Shown: in pieces, positions 61,679 to 64,000 of the stretch
Position numbering within the stretch: the stretch's first letter is position 1
Layout of the letters: each line of letters begins with the position of its first letter
NCBI RefSeq assembly: GCF_008364765.1
Contig: NZ_VTUY01000001.1
Location: forward strand, 373,526-437,525
Length of the DNA stretch: 64,000 bases
From: Bacillus sp. CH30_1T
GTDB lineage: Bacteria; Bacillota; Bacilli; Bacillales; Bacillaceae_B
Direction: 5' to 3'
Program-made: the position numbers and the translations under genes
Notes under the pieces: model-generated
Told to the model about the DNA's origin: nothing
The model's database searches: none
What the model saw: only the letters and a program-made list of their open reading frames with translations

Positions 61679-63160
61679 ATGACCCCAAAGCAATTGAAAG
61701 AAGTCGATAGTAAAAGAAAAAACCTGCTGCTCCTGATCACATATTCCATCAGCCTGATCGCAGCCCTCACGTATTCCATCATAAATGAGTCAGGAATCAT
61801 TACCGTAACTGTATTCGCTTCACAGATCATCATTCTTGCCTCATACTTCATTGTGTTGCAATTAATGTTGAAAAAGCCAAATTCCTTTGTTTATTTCAGC
61901 ATTCCTACTGTTTATGTCATCATCGGAATCTGGCTTTTTTTAGAAGGGGCCAATCCAAACGAATTAGTCATCTTATTATTTCTAGCTGTCATCAGTGCGA
62001 TTCATTTTAATCCAGTGATCTTTGGGATAGGGTACGGGTCCGGACTCGCCTTATTCATCTTAAATGGAGCTCTTGCACCTGTAAACGACCCGATTTTCAC
62101 AGAATTATTCATTCCGGCTTTGCTTGTATATGTACTATTGGGGACGGTCCTTGGAGTGGTGATCCACCTGAACCGCAATCAATTCAAGCAGCTTCAAGAA
62201 TTTATCAAAATGACAGAAAGCGAAACCATGAAAAAAGAAGATCAACGAAACTTCCTACAAAAAGAATTAGCGACCATCTCTACAAGCATTCATCAAATCA
62301 ACGAGCAGATACAAACGCACCTCGTTTCACACGATGAAATGAGAACGGCTGTAAATGAAATATCAGCAGGAAGCGTCACACAAAGCGATCAGATTAACAA
62401 CATTGCTGCCGTTTCCGAGACAACGATGAGTAAAATGGACGAGGTTTCCAAGCTTTCAAACAATCTCACTGTCCATTCCACTCAAGCGAATTCCATTGCT
62501 GTTTCAGGCAGTGAACGTGTCACTTACTTGCAGGAAAACATGATTGAATTGAAGAATATTATTGAAGGCCTTCGTCAAACGTTCAGCGAATTAACAAGTA
62601 AAATTGAAGAAACAAATACGTTCATTGGAAGCATTCAAGACATTACGGATCAAACCAATTTGCTCGCTTTAAATGCATCAATCGAGGCTGCTAGGGCAGG
62701 GGAAGCCGGGCGGGGATTCAGTATTGTAGCCGATGAAATTCGGAAACTGGCAGAGATTACACGAAACACTGCCACTCGTATTAACGACAATCTTGCTTCC
62801 GTTAACTCAGTGAACTCATCTGCAGTCGAAATCATGAATCTCAGCTCAGAAAAGCTGGATGAAAACGTCGGGGCAACCGGTGAAGTAACAGAGTATTTCA
62901 CGACACTGCGTGAAAAGCTTGCTTCCCTGACAAACGAGTTCAAAATCTTAACTTCTACGGCATCTGAAGTAAGTGGCCAAACAGAAGAAGCTGACCTATC
63001 AACGAAAGAGCTTGCAGCTGTCATTCAACAAACCTTTGCAGGACTCGAGGAAATCAGCGCTACCATTGAAACCCTTCATGGTGATAACCGTATGATTGCT
63101 CAATATGTTCAAGAAACCGCCACAAGTACCGAACGAATTCAACGCAGTGTCGAGGTGTAA
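61679..63160 (+). CDS. Methyl-accepting chemotaxis protein
   Basis: 493 residues. Instead of an external sensor it has a compact block of about six spans (residues 15-165), then a cytoplasmic coiled-coil domain with the CheA/CheW contact hairpin [13 protein letters not shown] near 322. There is no HAMP domain. It may sense a signal in or through the membrane. Nearby TCGATAT at 61632 looks like a SigD -10 element, but no -35 is at the right distance. Confidence 0.92.
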   Translation: MTPKQLKEVDSKRKNLLLLITYSISLIAALTYSIINESGIITVTVFASQIIILASYFIVLQLMLKKPNSFVYFSIPTVYVIIGIWLFLEGANPNELVILLFLAVISAIHFNPVIFGIGYGSGLALFILNGALAPVNDPIFTELFIPALLVYVLLGTVLGVVIHLNRNQFKQLQEFIKMTESETMKKEDQRNFLQKELATISTSIHQINEQIQTHLVSHDEMRTAVNEISAGSVTQSDQINNIAAVSETTMSKMDEVSKLSNNLTVHSTQANSIAVSGSERVTYLQENMIELKNIIEGLRQTFSELTSKIEETNTFIGSIQDITDQTNLLALNASIEAARAGEAGRGFSIVADEIRKLAEITRNTATRINDNLASVNSVNSSAVEIMNLSSEKLDENVGATGEVTEYFTTLREKLASLTNEFKILTSTASEVSGQTEEADLSTKELAAVIQQTFAGLEEISATIETLHGDNRMIAQYVQETATSTERIQRSVEV

Positions 63161-63208
63161 ATTATGATAAACTAAAAGCATCATTAGAGTACTAAAGGAT
63201 GTGGCACC

Positions 63209-63394
63209 TTGAAACGAAGAATCATCATGATGATTCCCATCATGTTTATCGTAGCCGTGGTAGCAAATTGGATGCTCGGCAAAGGATACTCTGAGATTCC
63301 TTCCGAAGCCAAAACCATGATCATCATTGGAGCGGCCCTCTTATCCGGAGTGATCTCATTCTTCTTATTTAAAGATGAACCCGAGAAGAAATAA
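63209..63394 (+). CDS. Small membrane protein, 61 residues
   Basis: TTG start after AAAGGATG. Two hydrophobic segments (5-23 and 37-53) and a charged end (Lys-Asp-Glu-Pro-Glu-Lys-Lys). No known family. Its own terminator follows. Confidence 0.65.
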   Translation: MKRRIIMMIPIMFIVAVVANWMLGKGYSEIPSEAKTMIIIGAALLSGVISFFLFKDEPEKK

Positions 63395-63396
63395 AG

Positions 63397-63429
63397 AAAC
63401 ACCACTTTCCTTGTCGAAAGTGGTGTTTT
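63397..63429. terminator. Bidirectional terminator
   Basis: Arms AAACACCACTTTC and GAAAGTGGTGTTT between convergent genes. Confidence 0.9.
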
Positions 63430-63431
63430 CA

Positions 63432-63809
63432 TTATCTCAGGAGCTTATTTTCTATTTTATGCTCATAATTTTTAAATAAAGAACCATTCGTTTTAATTCT
63501 TTTCTTTGAAAGCATCGCGTTGTATTTGAGCATGTTTTCACTCAGACTTTTTTTCAGCTCCTGCTTCTCAAGGTCATCATCACATACCCTTAACAAATCT
63601 TCAATGCGCATCATTTCTTTTTTCACATTCATTTCATCCGTTGTAAACCCTGCATTTTTCATCATCCGATGGGCCATCTTCAACTCCTGGGGCACTCCTA
63701 AATCATCGTCTAAATTAAGCGGTTTACCAAAACCCGGCAGCTCTTTAAAGTCGCCATCCTCATAAGCCTTCTTAATCCTTTGCTCGGACATGATCATCGA
63801 AAAATCCAA
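63432..63809 (-). CDS. DUF1992 domain protein
   Basis: 125 residues. The motif Phe-Lys-Glu-Leu-Pro-Gly-Phe-Gly-Lys-Pro-Leu near residue 21 is the DUF1992 (DnaJC28-like) signature, followed by helical segments. Members are soluble proteins of unknown role. The start follows AGGAGGGG. Confidence 0.82.
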   Translation of the reverse strand: MDFSMIMSEQRIKKAYEDGDFKELPGFGKPLNLDDDLGVPQELKMAHRMMKNAGFTTDEMNVKKEMMRIEDLLRVCDDDLEKQELKKSLSENMLKYNAMLSKKRIKTNGSLFKNYEHKIENKLLR

Positions 63810-64000
63810 TTCTACCCCTCCTACTCCAAATTATAGTGGTCGTTGCTGGTCTCAGACGAATCGATCACTCGCCACTTGTTACCAATAGTATATCCAAAAG
63901 ACTCCAGGTTTGAATGCTTAAGATACGTCTATTTTCTGACAATTCCTCTTCACATATTTTCGTATGAGCTGGAAAAACTACCTGTATCACGGATGAAAAG
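63810..64000. other. No feature recognised at the right edge
   Basis: About 190 bp with no convincing frame in any phase; it probably holds the promoter of the DUF1992 gene on the minus strand. Confidence 0.5.

Overview
The window reads as chromosome of a spore-forming, motile, low-to-medium GC member of the Bacillaceae. Many genes match the Bacillus subtilis yfk neighbourhood in kind and partly in order: yfkAB (3' end), yfkD, chaA/yfkE, yfkF, then after a long interruption yfkH, a yfkI-position gene, yfkJ, yfkK and yfkM. A Spo0E-type phosphatase, CcpA (cre), Fur and SigB-like sites, T-box leaders and strong GGAGG ribosome binding sites fit the same group. Intergenic 14-mers of the AAGGTCCGTCCCTC family and 20-21 bp periodic arrays suggest a marine or soil Bacillus relative (Rossellomorea-like; this genus guess is an inference). 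No rRNA, tRNA, prophage, insertion sequence or CRISPR array was seen.

Layout. 0-7.4 kb: yfkAB end, a small membrane protein, yfkD, a striking six-repeat cysteine-rich Ig-like protein, the Ca2+/H+ antiporter ChaA, a stress flavin protein, an OsmC protein and YfkF. 7.6-14.5 kb: a P1B4 metal efflux ATPase under a Fur/PerR-like operator; a DnaA-box cluster; a glucose-family PTS IIBC gene with two identical operators (promoter and coding region) plus a cre, in operon with an endonuclease/exonuclease/phosphatase-fold protein; an unrecognised 561-residue membrane protein. 14.7-29.5 kb: an AT-richer island with most genes for molybdenum cofactor synthesis (mobAB, moaABCDE, moeA, moeB), molybdate uptake (modAB, no modC), an FdhF/YdeP-type molybdoenzyme, FdhD, a DUF2294 protein, an oxalate/formate-type carrier and a LysR regulator. 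Together these make and load the cofactor of one formate-dehydrogenase-like enzyme.

29.5-44.9 kb: acetyltransferase, small membrane proteins, a eukaryotic-type prolyl-tRNA synthetase under a T-box, an unknown helical-repeat protein, an MFS transporter under a second T-box, an ECF sigma factor with its likely anti-sigma factor, a CstA-family carrier with a perfect cre beside a LytST-type two-component pair (likely pyruvate sensing), and the yfkH-M genes with SigB-like promoters. 44.9-59.6 kb: an orphan lysine/ornithine N-hydroxylase, a flavin monooxygenase plus methyltransferase pair, a multi-PAS sensor kinase, the pseudouridine catabolic pair psuK-psuG, a Fur-boxed siderophore ABC transporter (yclNOPQ-like) ending in an HmoA-type protein, and a sodium:alanine symporter. 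59.9-64 kb: motA-motB, a chemoreceptor, a small membrane protein and a DUF1992 protein.

The most unusual signals are the families of 20-21 bp periodic intergenic arrays, each with its own core word; the six-domain cysteine-rich protein; the T-box on an MFS carrier; the repeated operator inside the PTS gene; and a 14-mer repeat that appears both in intergenic hairpins and inside a coding region.
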